Of a stretch of DNA of 64,000 nucleotides, positions 17,182 through 26,208 are shown one piece after another; positions within the stretch are counted from its first letter, which is position 1, and the number at the start of each line of letters is the position of its first letter. Below the pieces are notes generated by a model, which had not been told where the DNA came from, did no database searches, and saw only the letters and a program-made list of their open reading frames with translations. Source of the stretch: Chitinophagales bacterium (GTDB lineage: Bacteria; Bacteroidota; Bacteroidia; Chitinophagales; Chitinophagaceae); assembly GCA_021323755.1 (NCBI GenBank), contig JAJPKJ010000058.1, positions 16,212 through 80,211 of the forward strand. The letters are read 5' to 3'. The position numbers and the translations under genes are program-made.

Positions 17182-17892
17182 TTATTTGCTGCTCACCACC
17201 GACAATGCATTCACTCTCCCGGCGCCCACATAATGATGGTAATAGTAATCATCCTCCAGACTACTGATCATCACTCCCGAAACCGAAGCATGAACAAATT
17301 TATTGTTGCGTAGGTAAACGCCCACATGGGTAATTGTTTTTTTCTTTCTTCCATAGGTGTGAAAAAAAACAAGGTCGCCTTCCTGCAAATTATTTTTGGA
17401 AATTCTTGATGTCGCTACATATTGATCTTTGGACATACGCGGTAAACCATTAATGCCATAAACTGTAGCCATCAATAATGAAACGAAGGCCGAACAATCA
17501 ATTCCGTCTTTATCCGTTCCGCCGTAATGATATCTTGCGCCGTACCACTCGTCCATGAACTGCAATAATTTTTCATTGTCCATTTGCTCGACCGGGGCAT
17601 CAATCAAAATGGCATATTTGAATTGCAAAGGCGAATATGTTTCAATGGCAGACGGATATTTATTATTGTAAACATAATTGGACTGACGAACTTGGTTATC
17701 AGATCTCCCAGCAGAAGATCCGGTCCTATCTGTATGCGACTGAGGGTTAATTGCGATATTATCTATGAATTTGATTGAAGAAGATCCCGACTGCCTGGTA
17801 TTTGAATTGGAATTTGATGTAGCCGGCTTTACACCGCTGCAGCTGAGCAGAAAACAGAACACAGCTAATATGAAAAACAGATTTTTCACCAT
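17182..17892 (-). CDS. NlpC/P60 (C40) cell-wall peptidase lipoprotein, 236 aa
   Basis: The ATG at 17892 gives MVKNLFFILAVFCFLLSC, a lipoprotein leader with Cys18 as the lipid site; a GTG at 17913 adds seven residues and is an alternative, since the -7 box ends 6 nt before it. After a Ser/Asn-rich spacer, the C-terminal half is an NlpC/P60 domain: catalytic Cys in DGIDCSAFVSLLMATVYG, His in THVGVYLRNNKFVHAS. These enzymes cut peptide bonds in peptidoglycan stems. It faces dnaE divergently. Confidence 0.9.
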   Translation of the reverse strand: MVKNLFFILAVFCFLLSCSGVKPATSNSNSNTRQSGSSSIKFIDNIAINPQSHTDRTGSSAGRSDNQVRQSNYVYNNKYPSAIETYSPLQFKYAILIDAPVEQMDNEKLLQFMDEWYGARYHYGGTDKDGIDCSAFVSLLMATVYGINGLPRMSKDQYVATSRISKNNLQEGDLVFFHTYGRKKKTITHVGVYLRNNKFVHASVSGVMISSLEDDYYYHHYVGAGRVNALSVVSSK

Positions 17893-17919
17893 TTGTTTTA
17901 AGATATTGGGCACTACTTA

Positions 17920-17927
17920 CAAATATA
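17920..17927 (-). promoter_or_regulatory. Predicted -7 box for the NlpC/P60 gene
   Basis: The minus strand reads TATATTTG, an exact -7 consensus match. It lies 6 nt before the GTG at 17913 and 27 nt before the ATG at 17892, so it does not settle which start is used. Confidence 0.45.
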
Positions 17928-18015
17928 ATCAATAGTTCTAATTCTTTGTGGAAAGAATGTGATTTTAGTGAACGAATTTTATTGTGTTTTGTTTGTTAAT
18001 TGCGAAAGATTTTTT

Positions 18016-18041
18016 GGTTTGTAGTTTGTTGTTTATAGTTT
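18016..18041 (+). repeat. Copy of the GGTTTGTAGTTT word upstream of dnaE
   Basis: GGTTTGTAGTTT at 18016-18027 is identical to the 12-mer at 11480-11491, followed by a degenerate copy GTTTATAGTTT at 18031-18041. It is part of the roughly 190 bp gap between the NlpC/P60 gene and dnaE, where no further gene was seen. Confidence 0.4.
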
Positions 18042-18100
18042 GAAGTAATCAGATTATTGAATCATAACTGCTAACCGCCAGCTTCAAACAACAGACCGCA

Positions 18101-21100
18101 ATGCCTAAATTTTCTCACTTACACGTTCACACGCAATTTTCACTGCTTGATGGAGCAGCTTCCATTCCCAGTTTATATAAAAAGGCCATTGCTGATAATA
18201 TGCCTGCGATCGCCATTACGGACCATGGCAATATGTTTGGCGCATTTGAATTTGTTGCCGAAGCCCATAAACATAAAAATGAAGATGGCTCATTAAAAGT
18301 GAAACCCATTGTTGGCTGCGAATTTTATGTAGTCGAAGACAGGCATCGGAAAATATTTACTAAAGATCAAAAAGACGACCGGTATCATCAGGTGCTCCTT
18401 GCAAAAAACAAGATCGGGTATCAAAATCTCATCAAACTGACCTCTCTTGGCTACATCGAAGGCTTGTACAGCAAATATCCACGCATTGATAAAGAACTTA
18501 TCGAAAAATACCATGAAGGGTTGATCGCTACAACCTGCTGTATCGGCGCTTACGTTCCTCAAAAAATCTTACATGAAAGTGAAGAAAAGGCAGAGAAAGA
18601 ATTTCAATGGTGGTTGGATATGTTTGGCGAAGATTATTTCATCGAATTGCAAAGACATGAAATAAAAGAACAGGAAAAGATCAATGAACAACTATTAAAG
18701 TTCGCTAAGAAATATAATGTTCCTGTCATTGCAACCAATGATAGTCATTATACAGATAAAGAGGATTTCAATGCGCACGACATCTTGCTTTGCATCAACA
18801 CGGGTGAAAAACAAAGCACACCCGGTTATGATGATTTTGTAAATGATGATGCGCACATCAAGAACCGTCGTTTTAAATTTCCCAATAATAATTTTTATTT
18901 CAAGACATCCGAAGAAATGAAATCACTCTTCAGCGATGTACCCCAGGCAATTGATAATACCAATCTGGTTGCCGATAAAATTGAAGTACTCAATTTAAAA
19001 AAGGATGTGTTGCTGCCGGCATTTACCGTCCCCAAAGAATTCCAGGTTCATGCAGATACCAATTTGAATCAATGGGAATATTTAAAACACACCACTTACG
19101 AGGGAGCCAAAATTCGTTATAAGGAAATAACCCCTGAAATACAGGAACGCATCGACTTTGAACTGTTCACGGTAAAAACAATGGGCTTTGCCGGGTATTT
19201 TTTGATCGTAAGTGATTTCATCAAAGCGGGACGAGAAATGGGCGTTTTTGTCGGACCCGGTCGCGGTTCAGCCGCCGGAAGCGTTGTTGCTTATTGCATA
19301 GGCATTACCAATATTGATCCGATAAAATACAATTTGCTTTTTGAAAGATTCTTAAATCCAGACAGGAAAACAATGCCCGATATCGATACGGATTTTGATG
19401 ATGAAGGCAGGCAAAAAGTAATTGATTACGTGGTGAAGAAATATGGAACAAATCAGGTTGCTCAAATTGTAACGTATGGAACAATGGCCGCCAAATCGAG
19501 CATTAAAGATGTCGCAAGAGTGATGGATCTCCCGCTGCCCGAATCGAATGCATTGGCAAAACTTGTTCCCGAAAGAATTGGCATAACATTAAAACGGGTC
19601 TTGCATGCGCCGATGACTTTCAAGGACGGCGAAAAATCGCTGGAAGAAAAAGAAGGAACGAATCCGGATGATCTGGAAGGCGTAAAAAAATTAAGAGCCA
19701 TCTACAATGCAAAGGAAGACCTGCGAAGCAAGGTCCTGCATGAAGCCGAACGCCTGGAGGGTTCAGTAAGGAATACAGGTTTGCATGCTGCAGGAATCAT
19801 TATTGCGCCGGATGATCTTTTCAATATCATTCCGGTTTGTAAGGTAAAGGATTCAGAATTATTGGTAACCCAAATTGAAGGCAGCATTATTGAAGATGCG
19901 GGCGTATTAAAAATGGACTTCCTGGGATTAAGAACGCTGAATATTTTAAAAACGGCACTTGAACTCATCAAAGAAAATCATGGAATTGAAATTGATATTG
20001 ACGCTTTCCCATTAAATGATAAGAAAACTTTTGAATTATATCAGCGCGCGGAGACCATTGGCACCTTTCAGTTTGAAAGCCCGGGCATGCAAAAATATCT
20101 GCGCGACCTGAAGCCGGATGTTTTCAATGATCTTATTGCCATGAATGCGTTATATCGCCCTGGACCAATGGCCTATATCCCCAATTATATAGACCGTAAA
20201 AATGGGCGAGAACCAATTTCTTTTGATTTGCCCGAGATGGAAGAGTATTTAAAAGATACTTACGGCATCACTGTTTACCAGGAACAGGTCATGTTGCTCG
20301 CCCAAAAATTAGCAGGCTTTACAAAAGGCGAAGCCGACGTGTTGCGCAAAGCCATGGGAAAGAAAGATCGCAAAACGCTGGATAAAATGAAAAGCAGTTT
20401 CATTAACGGAGCTACTGCAAAGAATCATCCGAAAGAGATTTTGGAAAAGATATGGACGGACTGGGAAGCTTTTGCGCAATATGCGTTCAACAAATCGCAT
20501 TCCACATGCTACGCTTATGTCGCTTATCAAACGGCATATCTCAAAGCGCATTATCCTGCAGAATATATGGCCGCGGTTTTAAATCACTCCGGAAGCATCG
20601 AGAAGATCACTTTTTTCATGGAAGAATGCAAACGGATGGGATTGAAAGTGCTGGGTCCGGATATCAATGAATCGCAAAAAGGATTTGCAGCTAACCATAA
20701 CCGTGAGATACGTGTCGGTCTGGGCGGCTTAAAAGGAGTCGGCGAAGCTGCGGTAGAGACCATCATCGCAGAGCGAAAAAAATCCGGTCACTTTTCTACG
20801 ATCTTCGATCTGATAAAACGGGTTAATCAAAGATCCGTTAATAAGAAAACCCTGGAAAGCCTTGCCAATGCCGGTGCATTTGATTGTTTTAAAGAATTAC
20901 ATCGGGCTCAGTATTTTTTTGTGCCTCCGGGCGATACTTCAACCGGACTTGAAAAAATCATCCGATTTGGAAATATTTATCAGAACAACTCCAATCAAAA
21001 TGGCAATAGTTTGTTTGGTGAATTGACCATGCCGGACATTGCCACACCTAAAATTCCCAATTGCGAACCGTGGATATTGACAGAAGTCCTCGATCGTGAA

Positions 21101-21742
21101 AAAGAAGTGATCGGCATTTTCATGAGCGGTCATCCCCTGGATCATTTTAAATTCGAAATAAATCATTATGGCATCACAAAGCTGAATGAATTCAATGAAA
21201 TAAAAGAATCATTCACCTTGCTTTCCCAATCGGGAAAACCATATCGCGTGGCGGGCTTGGTCATAGATGCTCAGCACCGCACCTCAAAGACAGGCAAACA
21301 ATTTGGTTCATTTACCATTGAAGATTATACTGGGAAGAGTGAGTTTATTTTATGGAGCGAGGATTACGCGAAATATTCCAACTACCTGGAAAAAGGAAAA
21401 AATCTTTTCATGACAGGTTCTTTCCGCCAGCGCTTCAATAAATCTGAATTTGAATTTAAGGTAGATAGAATCATGTTGCTGGAAAGCATCAAACAGATGC
21501 TGACAAGACAAATTATTGTTGACATAGAAGCAAGATTCCTGAATGAAGAAAAAATAAAATTTATTGAAAGAAACGTTAAAAAATATCCCGGAAAATCATC
21601 GTTAAAATTCAATATTGCAGAGGCAAAGACCAATTTCAGAATAAGCATGTATACCCTCGATAATGGTTTTGAGATGAATGACGAAATGGCTGCCTTTCTT
21701 GAAAGCGCACCCGAGCTTGAAGTACAGGTCGTGACAGCTTAA
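18101..21742 (+). CDS. dnaE: DNA polymerase III alpha subunit (replicative polymerase)
   Basis: The 1213-residue product is the catalytic subunit of the replicase. The PHP domain opens at residue 6 with HLHVHTQFSLLDG and ITDHGNMFG. The polymerase active site has the three aspartates in PDIDTDFDDEGR (about residues 426-436) and the preceding GPGRGSAAGSVVAYC. Further on come the fingers, the HhH motif LKGVGEAAVETI, and the C-terminal OB fold YRVAGLVIDAQHRTSKTGKQFGSF. It is the DnaE1 type, used as the sole replicase in Bacteroidota. No operon partner; trxA follows after 129 bp with its own promoter. Confidence 0.98.
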   Translation: MPKFSHLHVHTQFSLLDGAASIPSLYKKAIADNMPAIAITDHGNMFGAFEFVAEAHKHKNEDGSLKVKPIVGCEFYVVEDRHRKIFTKDQKDDRYHQVLLAKNKIGYQNLIKLTSLGYIEGLYSKYPRIDKELIEKYHEGLIATTCCIGAYVPQKILHESEEKAEKEFQWWLDMFGEDYFIELQRHEIKEQEKINEQLLKFAKKYNVPVIATNDSHYTDKEDFNAHDILLCINTGEKQSTPGYDDFVNDDAHIKNRRFKFPNNNFYFKTSEEMKSLFSDVPQAIDNTNLVADKIEVLNLKKDVLLPAFTVPKEFQVHADTNLNQWEYLKHTTYEGAKIRYKEITPEIQERIDFELFTVKTMGFAGYFLIVSDFIKAGREMGVFVGPGRGSAAGSVVAYCIGITNIDPIKYNLLFERFLNPDRKTMPDIDTDFDDEGRQKVIDYVVKKYGTNQVAQIVTYGTMAAKSSIKDVARVMDLPLPESNALAKLVPERIGITLKRVLHAPMTFKDGEKSLEEKEGTNPDDLEGVKKLRAIYNAKEDLRSKVLHEAERLEGSVRNTGLHAAGIIIAPDDLFNIIPVCKVKDSELLVTQIEGSIIEDAGVLKMDFLGLRTLNILKTALELIKENHGIEIDIDAFPLNDKKTFELYQRAETIGTFQFESPGMQKYLRDLKPDVFNDLIAMNALYRPGPMAYIPNYIDRKNGREPISFDLPEMEEYLKDTYGITVYQEQVMLLAQKLAGFTKGEADVLRKAMGKKDRKTLDKMKSSFINGATAKNHPKEILEKIWTDWEAFAQYAFNKSHSTCYAYVAYQTAYLKAHYPAEYMAAVLNHSGSIEKITFFMEECKRMGLKVLGPDINESQKGFAANHNREIRVGLGGLKGVGEAAVETIIAERKKSGHFSTIFDLIKRVNQRSVNKKTLESLANAGAFDCFKELHRAQYFFVPPGDTSTGLEKIIRFGNIYQNNSNQNGNSLFGELTMPDIATPKIPNCEPWILTEVLDREKEVIGIFMSGHPLDHFKFEINHYGITKLNEFNEIKESFTLLSQSGKPYRVAGLVIDAQHRTSKTGKQFGSFTIEDYTGKSEFILWSEDYAKYSNYLEKGKNLFMTGSFRQRFNKSEFEFKVDRIMLLESIKQMLTRQIIVDIEARFLNEEKIKFIERNVKKYPGKSSLKFNIAEAKTNFRISMYTLDNGFEMNDEMAAFLESAPELEVQVVTA

Positions 21743-21783
21743 ATTTATTTAATGTCAGAACAACATATATCCTGTTTTGGAAG

Positions 21784-21791
21784 TATTTTTG
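21784..21791 (+). promoter_or_regulatory. Predicted -7 box for trxA
   Basis: TATTTTTG is an exact TAnnTTTG match, 80 bp before the trxA ATG. A weaker AATATTTG box lies nearer the gene (around 21836-21843), so the start site is open. Confidence 0.4.
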
Positions 21792-21871
21792 CAATCTTTT
21801 AATAGTGTCGTGTAAACGACGAACCAAATCGAAAAAATATTTGAACTTCACATAAAATTAAAACACTTATT

Positions 21872-22189
21872 ATGGCTTTAGAATTAACAGATACAAACTT
21901 CCAGGAAAAAGTAATTTCCTCTGATAAATTAACCGTGGTAGATTTTTGGGCAGAATGGTGTGGACCTTGCCGCGCTATCGGTCCGGTCATCGAAGAATTA
22001 TCAAAAGAATATAATGGCAAGATTAACGTGGGTAAAGTGAATGTTGACCATAATCCGCAATTATCCATTAACTATGGCATCACTTCAATTCCCGCAATTT
22101 TATTTATCAAAGGAGGCAAAGTGGTTGATAAATTAGTAGGCGCGCAACCCAAAGGAAACTTTGTAAAGAAGATCGAAGCGCATATTTAA
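21872..22189 (+). CDS. trxA: Thioredoxin, 105 aa
   Basis: This is a classical thioredoxin that reduces protein disulfides in the cytoplasm. The active site is WCGPC with Cys30 and Cys33, preceded by VVDFWAEWC. The cis-proline loop is in YGITSIPAILFIKGG. The length is normal and no signal peptide is present. It has its own terminator and probably its own promoter. A thioredoxin of this kind would also recycle the thioredoxin-coupled arsenate reductase found at 61652, although they are not linked. Confidence 0.97.
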   Translation: MALELTDTNFQEKVISSDKLTVVDFWAEWCGPCRAIGPVIEELSKEYNGKINVGKVNVDHNPQLSINYGITSIPAILFIKGGKVVDKLVGAQPKGNFVKKIEAHI

Positions 22190-22220
22190 TTTCGATATCA
22201 CGCTTAATATTAGTGCTGCG

Positions 22221-22255
22221 CCTGCCGGATTTTATCCGGCAGGTTTTTTATTTTT
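22221..22255 (+). terminator. Strong intrinsic terminator of trxA
   Basis: A perfect 9 bp GC-rich stem (CCTGCCGGA at 22221-22229, TCCGGCAGG at 22235-22243, loop TTTTA) is followed by TTTTTTATTTTT. It lies 32 bp after the trxA stop. The T tract also contains the -7 box of the next gene. Confidence 0.9.
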
Positions 22256-22256
22256 G
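22249..22256 (+). promoter_or_regulatory. Predicted -7 box for the 22281 gene, inside the trxA terminator T tract
   Basis: TATTTTTG fits TAnnTTTG exactly and sits 24 nt before the ATG at 22281. Its overlap with a T tract makes a chance match more likely. Confidence 0.35.
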
Positions 22257-22280
22257 CTTTAACATATCTATTTACTACCA

Positions 22281-22955
22281 ATGAATAATCCCATACGAGC
22301 AATTATTACCGGCGCTACCGGCATGGTCGGCGAAGGAGTTTTGTATGAATCGTTGCTGCATCCAGATATTGAATCTGTTTTGGTGATCAACAGAAAACCT
22401 TGTGGCGTTTCTCATCCAAAACTGAAAGAGATCATTCATCAAAATTTTTTTGATATCTCATCGATCCAAGATCAGCTCATCGGTTATAATGCCTGCTTCT
22501 TTTGTCTGGGTGTTTCATCGGTTGGAATGAAAGAACCTGAGTATTATAAAATGACCTATATCCTGGCGCTTCATGTCGCAGAAATATTATGCAAACAAAA
22601 TCGCGATATGACTTTCTGTTATATTTCCGGCAAATCAACCGATAGCTCAGAAAAAGGAAGAATGATGTGGGCGCGGGTAAAAGGCAAAACGGAGAACGAT
22701 CTCTTCAAATTACCATTCAAAAAAGTATTCGCTTTCCGCCCGGGGTATATACATCCCACAAAAGGGTTAAGAAATACCCTGAAAAGTTACCAATATATCA
22801 GCTGGATGTATCCTTTTTTCCGGATCGTTTTTCCCAGATCTGTTTCTACCCTTAAAGAATTGGGTTTGGCAATGATCAACGCCGCGATCTATGGCTATGA
22901 TAAAAAAATTCTTGAGGTCAAAGACATTATCGCGCTCTCCAAACATGATCAATGA
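22281..22955 (+). CDS. NAD(P)-binding Rossmann-fold protein (atypical SDR), 224 aa
   Basis: The N-terminus IRAIITGATGMVGEGVLYE has the glycine motif TGATGMVG of NAD(P)-binding extended/atypical short-chain dehydrogenases. Later features are the CFFCLGVSSVGM segment, YISGKSTDSSEKGRMMWARVKGKTEND in place of the usual Tyr-x-x-x-Lys helix, and FRPGYIHPTKG, which is typical of the HTATIP2-like/YbjT-like branch. It has no recognisable pathway context. The 3' end overlaps the convergent permease gene by 7 bp. Confidence 0.8.
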   Translation: MNNPIRAIITGATGMVGEGVLYESLLHPDIESVLVINRKPCGVSHPKLKEIIHQNFFDISSIQDQLIGYNACFFCLGVSSVGMKEPEYYKMTYILALHVAEILCKQNRDMTFCYISGKSTDSSEKGRMMWARVKGKTENDLFKLPFKKVFAFRPGYIHPTKGLRNTLKSYQYISWMYPFFRIVFPRSVSTLKELGLAMINAAIYGYDKKILEVKDIIALSKHDQ

Positions 22956-24190
22956 TGAATATTTTCCATTGCTTTTTGATCATGCTTATACCTGAACACC
23001 AATGGGAAAACAATGCCTAGCAGTAATGCATATGCGGAGAATGTGAACCAGATACTCTGCCAGTTTCTTACACCATCCACCGTAAAATGATCTACTACTC
23101 TCCCACTTAATAATCCGCCCAAATAGGCGCCCAGTCCGTTTGTCATCAGCATGAACAATCCCTGCGCGCTTGCTCTTATCTTCATATCCGCCTCTTTTTC
23201 TACAAATAAAGAACCGGAAATATTAAAAAAGTCAAATGCCATTCCATAGATGATCATAGACAATATCAACAAAAATAATCCGCTGCCGGGATTGCCAATT
23301 CCAAACAGGCCGAAGCGGAAAACCCATGCGAAAATGCTCATCAGCATTACCCGTTTGATACCAAATCTTCGCAGGAAAAATGGAATGGTCAAAATAAAAA
23401 GTGTTTCTGAGATTTGGGAAACAGACAATAGCACGCTCGGATGTTTTACCGCAAATGAATCGGCATAATTGTTTTTAAAATCCTGAAGAAATGTCCCCCC
23501 AAAAGTGTTGGTGATCTGCAATGCAGCGCCAAGCAACATCGCGAAAATAAAAAAGGTCAACATTTTTCTTTGTTTAAATAACACAAATGCATCCAATCCC
23601 AATGAAGAAAGCAAGGAAGCCTTTTTGTTTGTTTTTGCCGGCGGGCATTTTGGCATCGAAAACGCATAAACACCCAACAATAATCCCGATGCAGCGCTGA
23701 TATACAATTGCAGGGGGCTGATCGTCCAGCCGCATATATCAACCAGCCACATCGCACATATAAAACCAACTGTTCCCCAAACCCGTATAGGAGGAAAATC
23801 CTTGACAATGTGATAACCTTTTTGTTCAAGCACGATGTAGGAAACCGTATTATTCAACGCAATGGTAGGCATAAACACCATTGAGTTCAATAACATGACC
23901 CAATACATGGTTGTATGATCGGTTACTTTGGACGCGCAGAATAATAATATCGCACCAAGAATATGACATGCCCCCAAAACACGTTCTGCATTGATCCACC
24001 TGTCGGCTACAATGCCCAAGAGTGCGGGCATGAACAAGGAAGCCAAACCCATCGTTCCGTAAATGCTACCTACTTCCGTACCATTAAATTTCAGTACCAC
24101 GATCATATAACCGCCAAGTGAAATCAGCCACGAACCCCATACGAAAAATTCTAAAAAATTCATCAGGATAAGACGAAACTTGATATTCAT
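22949..24190 (-). CDS. NupG-type nucleoside permease (MFS), 413 aa
   Basis: The ATG at 24190 (MNIKFRLILMNFLEFFVWGSWLISLGGYM) fits the conserved start of the nucleoside:H+ symporter branch; the frame to 24238 is an extension. Twelve hydrophobic helices can be drawn. Typical are FFVWGSWLISLG in helix 1, GIVADRWINAERVLGACH in the first cytoplasmic loop, and FPPIRVWGTVGFICAMW. Members bring nucleosides in by proton symport. It is divergent from mqnE, which uses a nucleoside-linked substrate (aminofutalosine route); whether that means anything is open. Confidence 0.85.
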   Translation of the reverse strand: MNIKFRLILMNFLEFFVWGSWLISLGGYMIVVLKFNGTEVGSIYGTMGLASLFMPALLGIVADRWINAERVLGACHILGAILLFCASKVTDHTTMYWVMLLNSMVFMPTIALNNTVSYIVLEQKGYHIVKDFPPIRVWGTVGFICAMWLVDICGWTISPLQLYISAASGLLLGVYAFSMPKCPPAKTNKKASLLSSLGLDAFVLFKQRKMLTFFIFAMLLGAALQITNTFGGTFLQDFKNNYADSFAVKHPSVLLSVSQISETLFILTIPFFLRRFGIKRVMLMSIFAWVFRFGLFGIGNPGSGLFLLILSMIIYGMAFDFFNISGSLFVEKEADMKIRASAQGLFMLMTNGLGAYLGGLLSGRVVDHFTVDGVRNWQSIWFTFSAYALLLGIVFPLVFRYKHDQKAMENIHH

Positions 24191-24267
24191 CCGCAAATAA
24201 TTTGATTTATGATCTAAGATAAACAAATCAGCAATCACTAAAACTCAAAATGAAGATTTATCCTGCT

Positions 24268-24275
24268 TATCTTTG
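24268..24275 (+). promoter_or_regulatory. Predicted -7 box for mqnE, 4 nt before its ATG
   Basis: TATCTTTG is an exact TAnnTTTG match, followed by CAAT and then the ATG at 24280. It lies inside the coding frame that would start at 24250, so it supports 24280 as the true start and suggests a leaderless mRNA. Confidence 0.55.
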
Positions 24276-24279
24276 CAAT

Positions 24280-25458
24280 ATGACAGCGGCAAAAAGTTCC
24301 ATTGAAGAAATCATAGAAAGCGAAAAAAATAATTCGCTTCAGCAGATTGGCGAAAAAATTTTCAACAGTCAACGAATAAATGAAGAAGAAGGGTTATTGC
24401 TTTTTGAACAGGCAAGTCTTCCTTATATTGGTGCACTGGCCAATTTTGTACGGGAAAGATTGCATGGGAATAAAACTTACTTCAACAGAAATTTCCATAT
24501 CGAACCGACAAATGTTTGTGTCTTCTCCTGTGCTTTTTGCGCATACTCACGATTATATGCTCATCGTGAGGAAGGCTGGGAATTGAGTTCGGAACAAATG
24601 ATGCACATCATTAAAAGTTATGACGGCAAACCGGTAACCGAAGTTCATATTGTCGGGGGTGTTCATCCAAAACTGAACATGGCATTCTTCGCAGACCTCA
24701 TGAAACAGATCAAAACGCATCGCCCCGATCTGCACATAAAGGGTTATACCGCTGTTGAGCTCGATTATATGTTCCGCAAAGCAAAAGTTTCTCCAAAGGA
24801 GGGGCTGAGCATTTTACATGAAGCCGGACTCGATTCTTTGCCCGGTGGCGGAGCAGAAATTTTTCATCCCGAAATACGTGAACAGATCTGCGCAGATAAA
24901 GTTGATGCAAACGGATGGCTGAATATTCACAAGACCGCGCATCAGTTGGGAATGCATAGCAATGCGACCATGCTCTATGGTCATATCGAAAAATATTGGC
25001 ATCGCATCGATCACATGGAAAGACTGAGAAAATTGCAGGATGAAACACATGGCTTCAATACTTTTATTCCGTTAAAATTCCGCAATAAAGACAATGACAT
25101 GCGTAATGTGCCTGAAAGTACGGTCGTCGAAGACATGAAATTATATTCAGTGGCAAGATTGTACATGGATAATTTCCCCCACCTCAAAGCATATTGGCCC
25201 ATGCTTGGAAGACAAAATGCACAGCTTACTTTATCATTTGGTGTCAATGACCTGGACGGAACAATTGATGATTCAACAAAAATTTATTCGATGGCGGGAA
25301 GCGAAGAACAACATCCATCGTTAACGACCTCACAATTGGTTTCATTAATAAAACAGGTAAACCGTGAGCCTGTTGAAAGAGACACCTTATACCATGAAAT
25401 AAAAAATTACAAAGACATTGATGTTATGGAATTGGAAACCAACGCGCTTTATAATTGA
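24280..25458 (+). CDS. mqnE: Aminodeoxyfutalosine synthase MqnE (radical SAM)
   Basis: MqnE joins an adenosine unit to 3-[(1-carboxyvinyl)oxy]benzoate in the futalosine route to menaquinone. Numbering from the ATG at 24280, the radical SAM cluster is Cys80-Cys84-Cys87 in NVCVFSCAFCAYSR. The MqnE/MqnC-type tail contains TMLYGHIEKYWHRIDHMERLRKLQDETHGFNTFIPLKFRN, and the order and wording fit MqnE rather than MqnC. The start at 24280 is preferred over 24250 because a perfect -7 box ends 4 nt before it. No other mqn gene is in the window. Confidence 0.9.
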   Translation: MTAAKSSIEEIIESEKNNSLQQIGEKIFNSQRINEEEGLLLFEQASLPYIGALANFVRERLHGNKTYFNRNFHIEPTNVCVFSCAFCAYSRLYAHREEGWELSSEQMMHIIKSYDGKPVTEVHIVGGVHPKLNMAFFADLMKQIKTHRPDLHIKGYTAVELDYMFRKAKVSPKEGLSILHEAGLDSLPGGGAEIFHPEIREQICADKVDANGWLNIHKTAHQLGMHSNATMLYGHIEKYWHRIDHMERLRKLQDETHGFNTFIPLKFRNKDNDMRNVPESTVVEDMKLYSVARLYMDNFPHLKAYWPMLGRQNAQLTLSFGVNDLDGTIDDSTKIYSMAGSEEQHPSLTTSQLVSLIKQVNREPVERDTLYHEIKNYKDIDVMELETNALYN

Positions 25459-25460
25459 TC

Positions 25461-26132
25461 TCAGATCAATTTATTCTTTGTTGCAATTTTTATTGCCTGC
25501 GCTTTTGAAGTCACATGCAGTTTATGATAAATGTTGGCGATGTGCTTGCGAACAGTGTGACTACTTAAAAATAATTTCTCCGCAATATGTTTGTAACCGT
25601 AACCATCGACGGTAAGCTTCAGGATCTCAACCTCTCTTTCAGACAATTCATAATCATATTTGTCTTCATTTTCCTTTTTCACTTCAGGGAAAGAAGCCTT
25701 CATTAACAGGTCAAGTGTTTTTCTGGCTATGCGTGGACTCATTGGCGCGCTGCCCGATTCGGACAACTGCACAATACAATCTATAATCAAAGAAATTTTC
25801 TCGTTCTTTAATAAATATCCGTCCGCTCCTGCCTTTATCGCTTCAAATATTTTATCATCATCATCAAAGACAGTGAGCATCAAAAAATGAACATCGGGAT
25901 ATAATAATTTCGCATCACGCACTGTTTCAATTCCATCCATCAATGGCATTTCTACGTCCATGAGCACAACCGCAGGATGCTGTGTGTAATTTAACTGCTT
26001 CATTTGATCCAGAAAATCTTTTCCATCTGCAGCGGTGAGCATAACGTTAATATCGTCTGAATAATTCAGTCGCTCAGCAAATGATATTCTGTTTTGCGCC
26101 TTATCGTCGACTATGCCAACAGTGATTTTCAT
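25461..26132 (-). CDS. NarL/FixJ-family response regulator, 223 aa
   Basis: The receiver domain spans residues about 1-125, with the acidic pocket Asp9-Asp10 and the phosphoacceptor Asp59 in VVLMDVEMPLMDG, followed by the Thr in LMLTVFDDD and the Lys in GYLLKNE. Residues about 160-220 are a LuxR-type helix-turn-helix: LSEREVEILKLTVDGYGYKHIAEKLFLSSHTVRKHIANIYHKL. It lies 76 bp downstream of the propeller sensor kinase gene on the same strand, so the two form a cognate pair. Stops of this gene and mqnE on the other strand nearly touch. Confidence 0.95.
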   Translation of the reverse strand: MKITVGIVDDKAQNRISFAERLNYSDDINVMLTAADGKDFLDQMKQLNYTQHPAVVLMDVEMPLMDGIETVRDAKLLYPDVHFLMLTVFDDDDKIFEAIKAGADGYLLKNEKISLIIDCIVQLSESGSAPMSPRIARKTLDLLMKASFPEVKKENEDKYDYELSEREVEILKLTVDGYGYKHIAEKLFLSSHTVRKHIANIYHKLHVTSKAQAIKIATKNKLI

Positions 26133-26208
26133 GATTGTATTACAAAACTCCCATTCGAAAGACCAGAAATCAATAACCCATTTGTGCTATTCTCTTTTTA
26201 CCGAAGTA

